A stretch of DNA of 64,000 bases from Septoria linicola (lineage: Eukaryota; Ascomycota; Dothideomycetes; Mycosphaerellales; Mycosphaerellaceae). The notes below the pieces were generated by a model, which was not told the DNA's origin, did not search any database, and saw nothing but the letters and a program-made list of their open reading frames with translations. The DNA lies in the NCBI GenBank assembly GCA_024114885.1, contig CP099418.1, positions 1,426,001 through 1,490,000 of the forward strand, read 5' to 3'. Made by a program: the position numbers and the translations under genes. Below, piece after piece: positions 10,711-21,847 of the stretch; position 1 is the first letter of the stretch; every line of letters starts with the position of its first letter.

Positions 10711-11906
10711 TCAAGCGTACCACCAGTCATCGGCATGCCTCAGCTCGCGGAGGCCGCTGAGATCACGCCTGGAACGTCGACGAGCGGAGGACTTGTCTAT
10801 TTCGTGGGCAACAGTCTCTGCGATTGTTTCCAAGTGTGGTCCGCTTCCTTGCTCTCGCAAATTCCTGTGCTTTCTCACGCTCACAGACTCAATTGCCAAC
10901 GTACCTGTCGCGCTCTGCGGACTCACGTCGCCACTGACCTGGTAGTCGTGACCCAATGACTGGTGGGAGCCTGGATGACGCTGCTCGGCGCCAGGTTCCT
11001 CCTCTACAACCGACACGGGCTCTGTACCACGGGCGCTCAAATCACCAGCAGCATCCAATGAGCTCGTAAGCTCGGAGCGCTCGGAAGATTCAGGCTGCCA
11101 AACAGTTGGGAGAGTACTCGGTGTAGATTGCTTGAACATCAGCTTGGGCTCCAGCCTTTTGCTTCGAATTCCAGTGTGGATGTTGAGTTTGCAGTACCCA
11201 GTCGTGATTTCTTCGCAGTCCGCGAGGGTGGCGATATCCACGCCCTCCGATTCCTCGGGTGACACACTGGTAAGTTGACCGTTCAGGGTGGCAGGCAGCG
11301 TCCAGCGCTTCTTGAGCAGTGCGGCTCCGTCCACTTCTCGGGAAGCCAATATTGGCGTCCTATTGGTGAAGGCTAGTGTTTTGCTGGGTTTCTCGATATG
11401 GGCCACTCTGGCATGCCGCCGATACATGGAGCTTGTCAGACTCCGAGGTATGCAATCCAATTTCTGGTCCTCTTTTCTGCTAGCCTTCAGGTTTATGTCA
11501 GTGCAGGCTCGTTGGTAATGAGAGGACTCCAACTAACTTTAGCGTCACCCCTTAGTCTGCAGCATACACTAACTTGACCAGGAGGACAAGTATATGAGGA
11601 CTGAGGCAATTGACTTTGTCTGGAATGATCTAGGGAATGTCAGCTCCCGAGTCCGCTTGCTCGATTGCACACCAACTTACCGTCATTGTGTTTAGCTTTA
11701 CCATCAGCACTACAGCCATGGATCTCTCCACCTTCCCGTGGACTCGTTGGACAACATAGAGCGGTGTTACGTGTGGTCGGACATATGGAAATCTGATCGT
11801 GCGGATCTAGTGTATGGACCGGGATTGCGCTCGTGCGCGTCAGGTAGTTGAGCAGAGTCCAATATATGAGTACTGTCTGCAGTAAGTGCCGAAATGCTGT
11901 TGGCAT
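10711..11906 (-). CDS. Cys-rich secreted orphan with charged tail
   Basis: Proposed exons 11906-11681, 11629-11574 and 11532-10711 (367 residues). Intron 1 (51 nt) is strong: GTAAGT donor, GCTGAC branch point, CCCTAG acceptor. Intron 2 is only 41 nt (GTTAGT...TTAG), but both junctions keep phase. The N-terminus is a likely signal peptide (hydrophobic core LLQTVLIYWTLLNYL, ending near TSA). The next ~100 residues hold a Cys pattern: ICPTTRNTALCCP, GCSADG, YTCPPG, RACTDINL, LDCIP. The RACTD...C part recalls the CTD-x-x-W...C pattern of some fungal Cys-rich ectodomains. The long C-terminal part is hydrophilic, Ser/Glu/Arg-rich, without a membrane span, and ends DDWWYA. If unspliced, the first frame would be an 88-residue secreted peptide. 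No function is assigned. Confidence 0.5.
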
Positions 11907-12497
11907 AGCTCCAAAGTGTACAACAAACGATCGTGATGGATGCGGAAAGAGTGACTGGGGCGATCAATTGGAAGGCAACCCACCGGGAAGTTCTCTGATA
12001 TACAATCAGCTGTCAGCAGACCTCTAATCTGTATCTCTAGACTTCCGTCCTACGCCCGGTCTCGGAAGCCATAGTAGTGTCTGGAAATATTGGTATACCG
12101 TTTGTAAAGCAAATAACGAGATTCCCATGCCGCTTTCCCGACGGCTTGTCCGTGGAAGCTAGGAGGCTACCTGAACTGCAATCTGGTAGGAAGACCTTGG
12201 TGGATGCAAGGAGTTGATCCATCTGCGAGTTTTCGGCGGCAGATGTCACCCGGATCACGAAGCCGTTTCCAGATGCATGCAGGAGTCGTTCCCGGGATGC
12301 CGGCGACCGACACGCGCGCCGCAACAGAGTCTCCTAGGTTGCAATTCCACCTGGTCTCGCGTGTAGCGCCAGAGCAGACAAAGAATTATGCTAGTGGCCA
12401 TCTGCTGGACAAATGTGGGCCTAAGATGGCGGCGTGGAGCTATCATGTGTTCCCCAATCTAGCTGATGGAATTCTTAGCTGGCACATACAGGGAACC
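11907..12497. other. Intergenic between two minus-strand genes
   Basis: 590 nt between the bZIP stop and the start of the Cys-rich gene. A 95-codon minus-strand frame (12037-12324) has no start context, domain or splice support and was not accepted. Confidence 0.5.
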
Positions 12498-13131
12498 TCA
12501 GAACCAAGTCAGCGAATGTCCCAGATGGTGAGGATTAAGTTCTCCGGAGAGCTCACGATCGCGCAAGAAAGCCGCCTCGAGCATTTCGTTTCGTTCTTGC
12601 AGCTTTGCTATTTGTGCTTTAAGAGCCAGTACTTGGGTTTGGAGCTCCACGATTTTGTTGCGCTGGCGGTCCCTATAAGCCCTCTGCCTACGCTTGCTGT
12701 CAGCGATATGAAGTCTGCAATCCTGTGATTATCCATACGATGCTCTATTTTGCTCTTTGCGGCGCATGCCTCTACTAGTACCTTTCTCGGGCGTCGGTGC
12801 CTTGCTTAGAACGCTTTCTGTAAGCGTCTCCTCGAGTGTGGACGGTGGCGTGCACGGTTTTGGTTCACTCGATATAGTCCCGTCGTGAGCTTCCTGGCTT
12901 TCAGACTCCCATTGCGTGTAGCTAGGTGAGAGGAATTGCGGCATTGACCTCTGTGCATGTTCGGATGTCCCAAACTCCTTCATATATTAGCACAAAAGCT
13001 TCGCACGCATCAGATGTGCCGCATACCCATGGCCATATTTCATCTGAAATGCGTTGCACTTCGAAGAAGTGGTGCTCCTTTGGAAGCTCGTCCAACACAG
13101 CAGCAGACCAATCTCGTGCGAGAGCCATCAT
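12498..13131 (-). CDS. Small bZIP transcription factor, Yap-like basic region
   Basis: Exons 13131-13027, 12977-12739 and 12687-12498 give 177 residues. The first intron (49 nt, GTATGC donor, GCTAAT branch point) removes an in-frame TAA; the second (51 nt, GCTGAC branch point) joins the two halves of the DNA-binding region, reconstituting RRKEQNRASQRAYRDRQR followed by a leucine-zipper heptad (IVELQTQVLALKAQIAKL). This basic region matches the fungal Yap/Pap1 type (RRxxQNRxxQRxxRxR). Only about 25 residues follow the zipper, so the Cys-rich domains of Yap1 are absent. A further strong acceptor (TACTGACTTGCAG) just upstream of the start suggests an intron in the leader or one more 5' exon. If the first intron is not used, translation could begin at 12983 (144 residues). 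Nuclear DNA binding is expected; targets are unknown. Confidence 0.72.
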
Positions 13132-14375
13132 TGCGTGATCAGCAGCGCTGCAAGTCAGTACTGCGCAATTTATGGTTGTCTAGGCGTTTTGTGTCCGTAT
13201 ACACCTTTTCCATGATACGATAAAAGGAATCGATGTTCCAGCTCGGGCACAATAGCTCTAGACATGTCAATCATCCTATACGCTGCCGGCATGTAGCAGT
13301 GGAGAGGCCGAGCCTGTGAATCAACGCCAAGTTCGCATTGGCAACTTCATACTCGCTGAACCAGCTCAGCCTCGAAGAGTACCTTCCGCAAAGAGATGAC
13401 ATGTGATGCCAAGGAAGATATTGCTGGGATTCACCATTGTGTAGAGGAGTGAGGATCTTGCCCTTGACTTAGGCGCAAAGTGGCTTGCAGCTTCGCAGAG
13501 GAGATCCAGGATCAATCTTGATCAGACCACACTCCAACTGTAGTCTGATCGGACAAGCCGGGTCTGCTTCTGATATCTGGACAAGATCATCAATAGGCAA
13601 CCTGAGCTCGAAGCAGGCCGGAGCGGAGCTTGCGCCAATGATCCCTCACATCCCAGTCCGTCTCCAATCGATGGTTCGTGTGCCAGCAGTTGTCACTCGT
13701 AGAAGGTGAAGAAGGATTAGGTCGGAGTGTGCATGTGGAGGCCAGTGTGCTGAACACGAACGCTCATCTTGCATTCAAGCGCTATCAGTCACTGAACGGC
13801 AGGAGATTGTGACCAGAGCTATGATGAGTGCGTGCAGCGTGGCTTGTGGCCATGCCATGACTGATGTTGTCGCGATGCTTGTCAACTGTTGGCTCCGTTC
13901 TGGCGCGACGTGTTCTACATCTCCCGCTCGATGTGATCGCAGCATCACGTGGACGACCTGTATCATCCAGCTCACTTGGGCTCGTGTCGGAAGCCTGGCC
14001 GTCCATTGTGTGATGCGACTGCGTATGCCATCATTGGGTGACGAAGAGGCGAGAACAGAGGAGCACAGGAGGACACGTTTCAGCATCTTCCGAGAGAAAT
14101 GCCGAGAGAACTGAATCGTCGCAGTACGTGCAGGTTGCAACTCATCATCCACGATCACAGATAATGGAAGTCGCACAATCAATTCTTGAAAACATCTCAC
14201 GCCATGTCCTGTGCTTGTACACTTCTAAGCGCTCGGGATCTATCATGCTCCACTCATTTGTGGCCAGACTGAAGGATGTAGGTTCGGTCAGTGTCGATCA
14301 CGCTGGAGCTTCATTTTGTCCATCTTCTGGGACGGCGTAGACTCGCGATCAGTTGAGCCCAACCAGCAAGCAGAT
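13132..14375. other. Divergent intergenic region
   Basis: 1.2 kb between the bZIP gene (-) and the beta-lactamase-like gene (+). It likely holds the bZIP 5' leader intron (acceptor near 13148) and promoters of both genes. Frames at 13485-13709 (+) and 13775-14200 (-) are open but lack any recognisable feature. Confidence 0.45.
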
Positions 14376-16070
14376 ATGGCCAACATGCGTGTACCACGAG
14401 TCCAGTACGAGGATATCGAAGACCCGATGCTCGTCAGACTGGTTGCAGAAACGCTTCACGATTTTCACACTCCAGGACTGTCCATTGCCATCCTCGACAA
14501 CGACAGTGTGAAGGCCAAAGGCTTCGGCTTTGCTGATGACGAACATGAGACGCCGGTACTTCCAGAAACGCTCTTCTTCACTGGCTCTACTACGAAGTCG
14601 TTCATATCTGCACTGGCTGCCGGCTTGGTCGAGTCTCCAGATCATTCCATATCCTGGCAAACTCCGCTCGTCGAGTTAATACGTGACGATTTTGTGCTTG
14701 ATCAGAAAACTCCTGCCGGGCAGTGGTCAACCAACCATGTTACGGTTGAAGACGCTCTATCGCATCGAACTGGGCTTCCGAGGCACGATCATATGTGGCT
14801 CAATGGCACACCGTCGAAACGCGACGTGGTGCGGGCACTGCGATTCGTAAGTGCTATCTATCGGCTGCAAGGCCCAGGTGCTGGCGCTGATAAGTTCGTG
14901 TAGGTACCTGTCCACCAGGAGCTCCGAGCAGGATGGGAGTACAGTAACATACCCTATATTGCCGTGTCGCACGCAATAGAGACTCTCACAGGGGCGACAC
15001 TCAAAGATCTGCTGAAGAATCAGATATTCAACCCGCTGGGGATGCTCAACTCCACTTTCGAACTGGGTGATGCTTTGAGACTGGCCAAGGACAGCTCTGA
15101 CCTTGAGATTGCGCGTGGGCATCTGTGGGACGAGTCAAGCCAAAGCTATCGACGCGTGCTGTGGGACGATATACCTCCCGCCAACGGCTCAGGTGGCATC
15201 CTCTCAAACGTTCTCGACTATACAAGATGGATCAAGCATCTCATGGTTCCCTCCAATCTCAACCCAGCCTTGAGTTCAAACGCTGTCAAGTCGCTTCGGA
15301 TGCCCAGGATCCTGACACTGAAGGATGAGAACAGACCTTTCATCGGCCCAGAAGCACACTGTCTCGGCCTCTATTCCCAAACCTATCGAGGGCGCGAAGT
15401 CATCTCCCACTCCGGCGCGCTAGCTGGATACATGGCAAATATGCTCATGTTACCTCCTACGGCAGCAGAGGTTAAAGAGGGCAAGAGTGGCTGGGGAGTG
15501 GTAACCATGCAGAACTCCTACGGCTTAGCGCAGGACGTTGTGCAGTGGCATTTACTCGACGAGCACCTCGAAACCCCAAAGGATCAGCGCTTCGACATGG
15601 CGGCAGTTGTACACAAGAGGCAAGCAGAGAAGCAAGTGGAGATGGAGGAAAGCAACGTCCTTAGGCGCCTGTTTGACGTCGACGTGGAGTCCTTCCACAT
15701 CAAACCCTCGCTGGCGATTCGAATGTTCGAGGGCGTATATCAGCATCCGGCCTATCATGCATTCCGCGTCTCAATGTCACCGTCAAGCGAGATACCTGCA
15801 ACGAAGCACGTGTATCGAGATGAGGCTGGCGTGCTGCTTTACCTCGAGGCAGCCGGCAAAGCGTTCCTGAACGTGACAGCCACTCTTCACCACGTTTCTG
15901 GTGACTTCTGGTGGGCTCACAAATGCTCTGATCGAGTCAGCAGCTGGATTACCGATGAGGCTTTGAAGGTCCAGTTCGTCGTGGGAGTGAATGGAGAGGT
16001 CACAGGCATGCGATACCAAGCTGAGCCTGCGATGCCTGACGAGTTAGCCTTCTTCTTGAAGGTCGAGTGA
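14376..16070 (+). CDS. Beta-lactamase-fold serine hydrolase (class C / PBP-like)
   Basis: Exons 14376-14846 and 14904-16070 (57-nt intron, phase 0) encode 545 residues. The active-site set of the serine beta-lactamase/penicillin-binding superfamily is complete: SxxK in FTGSTTKSF (about S71/K74), YxN in EYSNIPY, and HSG in VISHSGALAGYM, replacing KTG as in class C esterase-type members. The C-terminal ~170 residues form an added beta domain common in fungal members. No signal peptide is visible, so it is probably cytosolic. Fungal relatives act as esterases, amidases or in secondary metabolism; the substrate is unknown, and antibiotic resistance should not be assumed. ATG 14376 is the first in-frame start after the leader. 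Confidence 0.88.
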
Positions 16071-16416
16071 CAGCCACTCCAGTCAGAAGTAATGGTGTGG
16101 TGTTAGATCTTTGTACAACTATGTACAAGAGATATCCTTCTATGCCACTGCAGAGTTTGCCAGCAGTGCAGGGTATCGTCGTGTTGAAGACAAGGTAAGC
16201 AAAGTCAGACATCAACGCATGGTACATGTCGTCCTGTTGGCCGTATTCTTTCCTTCTCTTCCGAAGCCAATCTCGCTGTTGCACCGCAGTGCAACTTCGT
16301 CCTGAACTCCAGCGCCCGCTAGATATCCACCCGGTAGCAGAACGAGTCGTCGTCATGAGGCCTGTGGTTGAGCTTGGCCCTCTGGACTCACTTGTCGAAA
16401 TCGCAAACGATCAATT
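16071..16416. other. Short convergent intergenic region
   Basis: 346 nt between the 3' ends of the hydrolase (+) and ethanolamine kinase (-). Nothing is recognisable. Confidence 0.6.
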
Positions 16417-17865
16417 TCACCCTTGGGATGCCCATTTCGCCTCCCTTACATAGGGCTCTCTGCCTGCTTTCTTTCTCTCGCCAGTGACTTCTTCTTTCCA
16501 AGACCAGTATTCTTTGAATCGTCCCTCGGAGTATTTGACGTAGTCGAAATCGATTTGACTGATCATGGCTTGAATGAGGGCCCATATTCCCCACTACACA
16601 TGAAGGTCAGCATTGCACACGGATGCGCCCACACGGGTACGCCACTTTCAAGCATGATTCGCACGTACGTAAAAGCCAGGCAAGCCTCGAAACAGATCAA
16701 CTTGCACCAGCAGGGTATCAATGTCTTTTTGAAAGTCCACTTCGATTGTGGCTTCGCCTTCAGGTATGGCGTGGTACCGGTACGAAGCAACGTAATGCTG
16801 GATGAACTCTCGTCGTTGAGCTTTAGCGGGCACGCAAGCATGGTCACAGTCGTACCCGGCCCACTCAGCGAAATGATTAGCTATGTCGAAAGCGGCCTGT
16901 GATGAGACCAGGTCAGCATTTGCGTGGGCACCATGGTTCTGCCAGAGCTGTCACTCACGGGACCTGGAGTTGCATATTCATAGTCAATGAAACTGACAGG
17001 CTTCTCTTTGGCATCAGAATGAATGTCAACGATCACATTGCCGCAAAGGAGATCATGACTTGGGCACTCGTTAGTGACGCTCGGCTGTAGGGACCTGTTC
17101 GGGCAAAGGTTCTTACTGTGCAAACACGAATTCCTTGGAGTCGAAACTAGTGTTGCTGAGCTTTGGCTCAAGCCAGGCGAGCTCTGTCTCGATCATGTTC
17201 ACGCGCTCTCGCTCTTCGTCGGTGCTTTTGGGCAAGACTTCGATCCATTGGCGCATTGTGGTCCAGGTATTGGGATATGGCCGAGTGCTGTTGCCATTGA
17301 CAGGCGCCAGGTGCTTCTGGGCTTCTGGTTCGCGGTCGAGCACTGGCGTGGATGTGATGGCGCCAATTGGCAGCGAATGCCATTGCCCCAGTCTTTTCGC
17401 AACCTGGCGATAGATCTCTGGCTTTGCGAGATCCAGGTGCGAGCATACGTGACCGGGAATGAAGGAATACATCAGACCATTGTCAAAGCGCGCAAGCAGA
17501 GGAGGCGCAAGGCCCAAGGTTGCCAACAAGTTGTGTGCCCGAAGCTCTCTTTCACGGTCTATCAACACATCTGTGCCTTTGCCATATGCTCGAATCAATA
17601 TGGCCTTGCGATCGACCTCCAGCTCCGTCAGGCCCGGCCGCCGCTTGACCGCCTTGATGAGCGTGTTTGTGATGCCATCCGTGAAGCGGACGAACTCTAC
17701 CGGACCTTCCTCCTCGTCTCGCCATGCTGGGTCGTACTCGCCCACAAGCTGCAGGGCGCTCTTCTCGGGCTCTGCGCTTTCGAAGTGGAAGTTGATGTGT
17801 CGGAGGGAGAGCGGCGAGTCGACTCGGTCAGGCCGGTGGCCGGTAGACGCGTTCTGTGACGACAT
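16417..17865 (-). CDS. eki1: Ethanolamine kinase
   Basis: Exons 17865-17117, 17058-16959, 16896-16669 and 16593-16417 give 417 residues; introns are 58, 62 and 75 nt, all GT-AG with CTAAC/CTGAC branch points. The choline/ethanolamine kinase fold is clear: ATP-binding N-lobe (RFTDGITNTL), the Brenner motif HHDLLCGNV with catalytic Asp and Asn, and the metal-binding FIDYEYATPGPAAFDIANHF. The enzyme phosphorylates ethanolamine with ATP in the cytosol, the first step of the Kennedy pathway to phosphatidylethanolamine. The GITNTL motif and overall length fit the ethanolamine rather than the choline branch. The last exon (WGIWALIQAMISQIDFDYVKY) also matches the family end. Confidence 0.93.
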
Positions 17866-19519
17866 TTGCTATGTTGTAAGCCGCAGCACAATATCTCATT
17901 CTCTCTCAGCAACTCTGTGCTCGAGAGAGAGTGGTGCGCTCGATGATCAAGGGGGATCTGTTGGCCGGTGTTTTGGCAATTTCGCTTGGTGTGTGTATGT
18001 GAAGTCAACTAACTACCTTGGAGGAACACTGCAGAAGACTGTGGGTGATCTACACGTGCTGGCTTCGGCTATATAGCATCTGCCACGTTGAGTTTGATCG
18101 CAGTAGTGTTTCCTATTCGGCAGCTACCACTGAGACTATTGTCAGGCTGGCCGGTGTGCCTGGCGTTGGCTCTTGGTACTACGCAGCAGGCGGGGCTTAG
18201 AGGCACGGGCCATCATTTTTGCATGTGAATGTTTTGCTATTCTGTCACTCATCCTTTTAGTCAACTGGCAAGCCAGTGAAACATACAGAAGTGCGAAATG
18301 ACACACGAGTCTTTCGTCCCCCAGCGTGCACTTTTTGGAGTCCAGCCTCGCTTCCATAGCGACCTCAGACCTATCCACGTCCCAGCGGTCAAGGTGGAGG
18401 ACGGCATTGGGAGTGACCTAGAAGCAAAGAAGTGATGGGCCGCTGCGGCGCCTACCATGAACCACCGATCGTTCCCCGAGAGCCCTTTGCCATCGTCGCG
18501 GCGAGCGCGGTGACCTCTCGTTCGGCGGACCAGTCACTCGTCAGAACGGCTAAGTCACTGTAGGTCCACTTTGCTCTGCGACTTGTCATGACAAGTAGTC
18601 TGCCATAGAGACCAGGCCCGCGACTTTGTGACCACAGTGTTCTGCCGTGGACCCTCCCCAGCTAGTGGTGACAAGCTTTAGCCTAGCCTAGCAGGACAAG
18701 CAACAGGTCTCGTGGCCATCTGCGAGCGAAGCAATAATGTCGCAAGTAAGAGTCGGTCTCCTCACTCAGACTCGAGCAGCAGACAAGTACCTGCGCCCTT
18801 GACATGCCATTCACTGTAGGTGATCTGTCTCAAACTGAATGTGCGAAGGGAAACTATCGATGCAAACGACAGGTCAAAGCGAGTTGATTGCGGCAAGTGG
18901 TAAATTCCTTGCATCGACAGAAGCAACAAAAGGCTCGGTGAATGCCGACTTCACTTCATGCTCCTCTCTATGAGTAAGGAAGTGTGTTGCCATAAACTCA
19001 CAGTCCTTCGAATTAGGGGCGTCAAAAGAGCAGGATGCAAGATCGGACATTGTTATACTTGCGCACGTGGCTCTCACTGCCAAGTCTTGCAAGAGAGCAA
19101 CTCTGGAAAATCAAATAAAGCTGTGAATGAGGTTCTAAGATTTTTGGGGCGAGATAATGCAGGAGGAAATCTGGATATAGTATTGAGAGAAAGAAGGGGG
19201 ACATTAGAGTGAATGCAAACATCTGTGGTCTTCATGCTGTGACTAAAGCCTTATCGAGAACACCATTTCCTGCCATTACTAGGGCCAGGCGTCCGACCAT
19301 GCAGTCTATTCTATACGTACAATCCTACCATTGCACCAAAAGTTCCTGAGGGGTATCCTGAGTTGCGAAAAGAAGAGGCTCCAACTCCTGACTCAGCGCT
19401 ATGCAAATTTGTCCGTTTCTCTTCATCAATCATGTTCTGCCCTAACCAGTAGTTCAGAATGCGTCTATAGCAGGGTTTCGAGTATCGAGGCGACTCGCAG
19501 CGCTCAAGAAGATAGGCTC
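17866..19519. other. Gene-poor stretch
   Basis: 1.65 kb with only short overlapping open frames. It includes the ethanolamine kinase promoter (right after 17865) and the 3' flank of the LPMO gene. The sequence is A/T-richer near 19100-19450. No tRNA-like or repeat structure was recognised. Confidence 0.45.
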
Positions 19520-20710
19520 CTAGAAGAACCCACCGTTCTGGATGTGGCGGCGTACATGTGCGTGGCGCATGGAACGCTTGAGACGGTACGCAGAGACCTC
19601 TTGACAAGTGGTTCCTGGAGCGACTTGTCTCCAGACGGTCTTGCCAGCAACTTCGACACCATATTGACCAGCGTGGGCATCATCGCAAACGATGCCGTTG
19701 CCCGATGATGGTGTGCTGCCTGAAGTGGTGCTACCTGTGCCTGCCGGGCCATAGCTAGTGACTATGCCAGTAGCTGGACCGCTAACACCAGCCCCGCTTG
19801 ACACCGATAGAGTGGGGTACGCTGCGGGCGCAGATGCAGTCGTCGAAGAGGAGGCGACAGGGGCAGAAGTTGGTACTGCAGCGGTAGTTGAGGCTGGCGC
19901 AGAGTATTGACCATTGTTGTAGCCAGGAGCCGAAGTTGCATGGGCAGTGCTTGAAGCAGGCTCAGTTACGCCGGAGCTAGCGCTGTCACCACTAGCGGCC
20001 GATTTGTAGCCCTTGACACTCTCAGTCTGGGCAGCAGCGGCAGCCGCACAGGAAGGTCCAGTAGCTGAGGAGAGCAAGGCACCCTGAGCTTTGACGACAT
20101 ACTGGCCGGGATTCGGAATGATCTGGTCAGATGTCTCGACGCTAGAGCACTCCGAGGGCGGCAGATTAATCATATACTGGTTGGGCAGGCTGTCAAACAG
20201 ATCGTTGTTGTCAGCTCCCCCAGTCACGGTGATCGGTGCACAATTCATATACACCTCGCGATTCCCAATTCGGTTGTACCAGACCCATGCCAGAGCGAAA
20301 TCTCCGTTTGGGAAGCCTTTGGGAACTGTGAATGAGAACGTGTCTGAGCCATCATTGCCAGCTCCAGCAGTCGGACACCCCCCTTCGAACACTTGGATAA
20401 GCTTGAATACGCTAGATGCCGTGGGCTCTTTGTCGAGAGATATGGAAAGCTGGCATGTGCCTCCTCCGTGGCTCGCAGAGCCACTGAAGGAAAGCTCCTG
20501 GGGTACGCCGACTGGGATGATGTTCTGCTGAGTGATGTCGTAGACGCCCTCACGTAGTTTGCAGGGATAGTTGGATTTATCGGGTTTCAGCGGTGAGGTG
20601 TCGAGAGTGGATTGACCGTATGGCACAGGGGTTTTGAGTGTCATGTGAGCTGAGGCAGTTCCAAAGAGAGCGAGCACCACCATGGCGATGGAGAGTATGG
20701 TGTGGAACAT
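19520..20710 (-). CDS. Lytic polysaccharide monooxygenase, AA11-like (chitin type)
   Basis: A single-exon 396-residue secreted protein. The signal peptide ends at A21, so the mature protein starts with His (HMTLKTPVPYG), the N-terminal half of the copper histidine brace. The second His lies in SASHGGGTCQLS, and the axial Tyr region in ALAWVWYNRIGNREVYMNC. The TPVPYG start and HGGGTC motif fit auxiliary activity family AA11, which oxidatively cleaves chitin. A Ser/Thr/Ala-rich linker (about residues 230-330) leads to a C-terminal Cys-containing module (VCDD...GKTVWRQVAPGTTC) like the X278 module attached to AA11 enzymes. Such enzymes act on the fungus's own wall or on foreign chitin. The final ~20 residues are basic and their reading is less certain; a missed short intron there is possible. 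Confidence 0.88.
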   Translation of the reverse strand: MFHTILSIAMVVLALFGTASAHMTLKTPVPYGQSTLDTSPLKPDKSNYPCKLREGVYDITQQNIIPVGVPQELSFSGSASHGGGTCQLSISLDKEPTASSVFKLIQVFEGGCPTAGAGNDGSDTFSFTVPKGFPNGDFALAWVWYNRIGNREVYMNCAPITVTGGADNNDLFDSLPNQYMINLPPSECSSVETSDQIIPNPGQYVVKAQGALLSSATGPSCAAAAAAQTESVKGYKSAASGDSASSGVTEPASSTAHATSAPGYNNGQYSAPASTTAAVPTSAPVASSSTTASAPAAYPTLSVSSGAGVSGPATGIVTSYGPAGTGSTTSGSTPSSGNGIVCDDAHAGQYGVEVAGKTVWRQVAPGTTCQEVSAYRLKRSMRHAHVRRHIQNGGFF

Positions 20711-21847
20711 TTTGTTCGCTATTGTCGGTGTGGTTGCTTTGGTGAGTCTTGTCGTCGATTTCTAGTCCAGCTAGAAACGTGTTCGAGTACTGTTGAGCAG
20801 ATGGTGGTGCTGTTGGTTAAAGAGTGTTCTGAGTGATTCAACTGTGCTTGGTAGTAGTGGTCTGTCGATTTGATGAAGACAGAGAAATGTATCAGCGAGG
20901 GAGTTGTAAAACTTATACCATGAAGCTCGAGGCATCGAGTGACTTCCATTGACGAAACACAATGGGCTTTGAGACAATGAAAAGCCGTGCATTGTGGAGC
21001 TCGAACAATGGATTTGGCCACACAATGGCGCCTTCACGCGGTCCAGAGCAACTTGCAGCACAGTGATCATCACCCCGCGGCTCTTTACTGGCTTCATTGG
21101 TGAAGAGTGCCGACCTCGAGGCAGGCCTTATGTTTCATGGAGGCCAAGCTTTCACAAGCTTCAGCAGGCGAATGGAGAGGCGCCCAGCGTCGAGACATGT
21201 TGTGAGACAAGGGCACAAAGACGTGCAGTCACATCCATTGTGCTGGAAGTCAAAGGCGAGCGTCTTTGTGCAGAACAAAGTGCTCGGCCGCCAATTTCGA
21301 GCTGAGAATGGCTGTGACCGTGCGAATGCAGAGGCGAAGTGCAATCTGAAACGTCAGAATACGCGCCGCACTTCTGCATTCGAGAGACTCGGTCGTGGCG
21401 ACCACCTGGTCTCTCATGCTCTTGTGCTCTTGTTCTAGGGAGTCCTTCACGGCTGCATGGTTCCAGAAGAGAGGATCATGGTGACGATGTTATCCAGCAA
21501 TAGTGGTGAGTAAGGACGAGCCGTGATGAGCTTGTAGGGTGAGGAGCGAAGTGTACAGTCAGCAAAGTGGATCTGTGCACTCTCCACACGTCGCTGGAAA
21601 GCGCGATTGCAAGCAACACAGTCCCTTGCTCTCAATAATCAACGTCGCGTTATCCGCCGCCAGCACCACATCATCACCGTCGCCGGACTGACTGACACAC
21701 TGCCGCAACCGCCGAATCTACGCGATCCCAACGATCCTCATGTCGACATAATCGCCTCATGCAATTTCCAGCCTTTTTGCTCGCGACCAAGTTGTTCTTT
21801 TCCTAGTCACATCACACGCCAGCGCTTCTGGGCGTGCTTTCGACAGC
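20711..21847. other. Divergent promoter region LPMO / SNF5
   Basis: 1.14 kb between divergent starts. The minus-strand TATA-like TATAAG near 20913-20918 lies about 200 nt upstream of the LPMO start. The 100-110-codon frames here overlap in several registers and are not convincing. Confidence 0.45.

Noticed and set aside
11288..11518. Plus-strand frame with a membrane-like segment
   Set aside because: Antisense to the Cys-rich orphan's large exon; hydrophobicity is a by-product of the complementary strand.
11640..11906. Hydrophobin (C-CC-C-C-CC-C) interpretation of the Cys-rich exon
   Set aside because: Reading through the second intron gives seven hydrophobin-like Cys but no eighth, and the frame stops soon after; the spliced model links better to the downstream frame.
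12204..12728. 174-codon plus-strand frame
   Set aside because: Covers the bZIP leucine zipper exon on the opposite strand.
13775..14200. Minus-strand frames between bZIP and the beta-lactamase-like gene
   Set aside because: Open but low-information translation; no start context or homology recognised.
17074..17859. 261-codon plus-strand open frame
   Set aside because: Exactly antisense to exon 1 of ethanolamine kinase, which has clear catalytic motifs.
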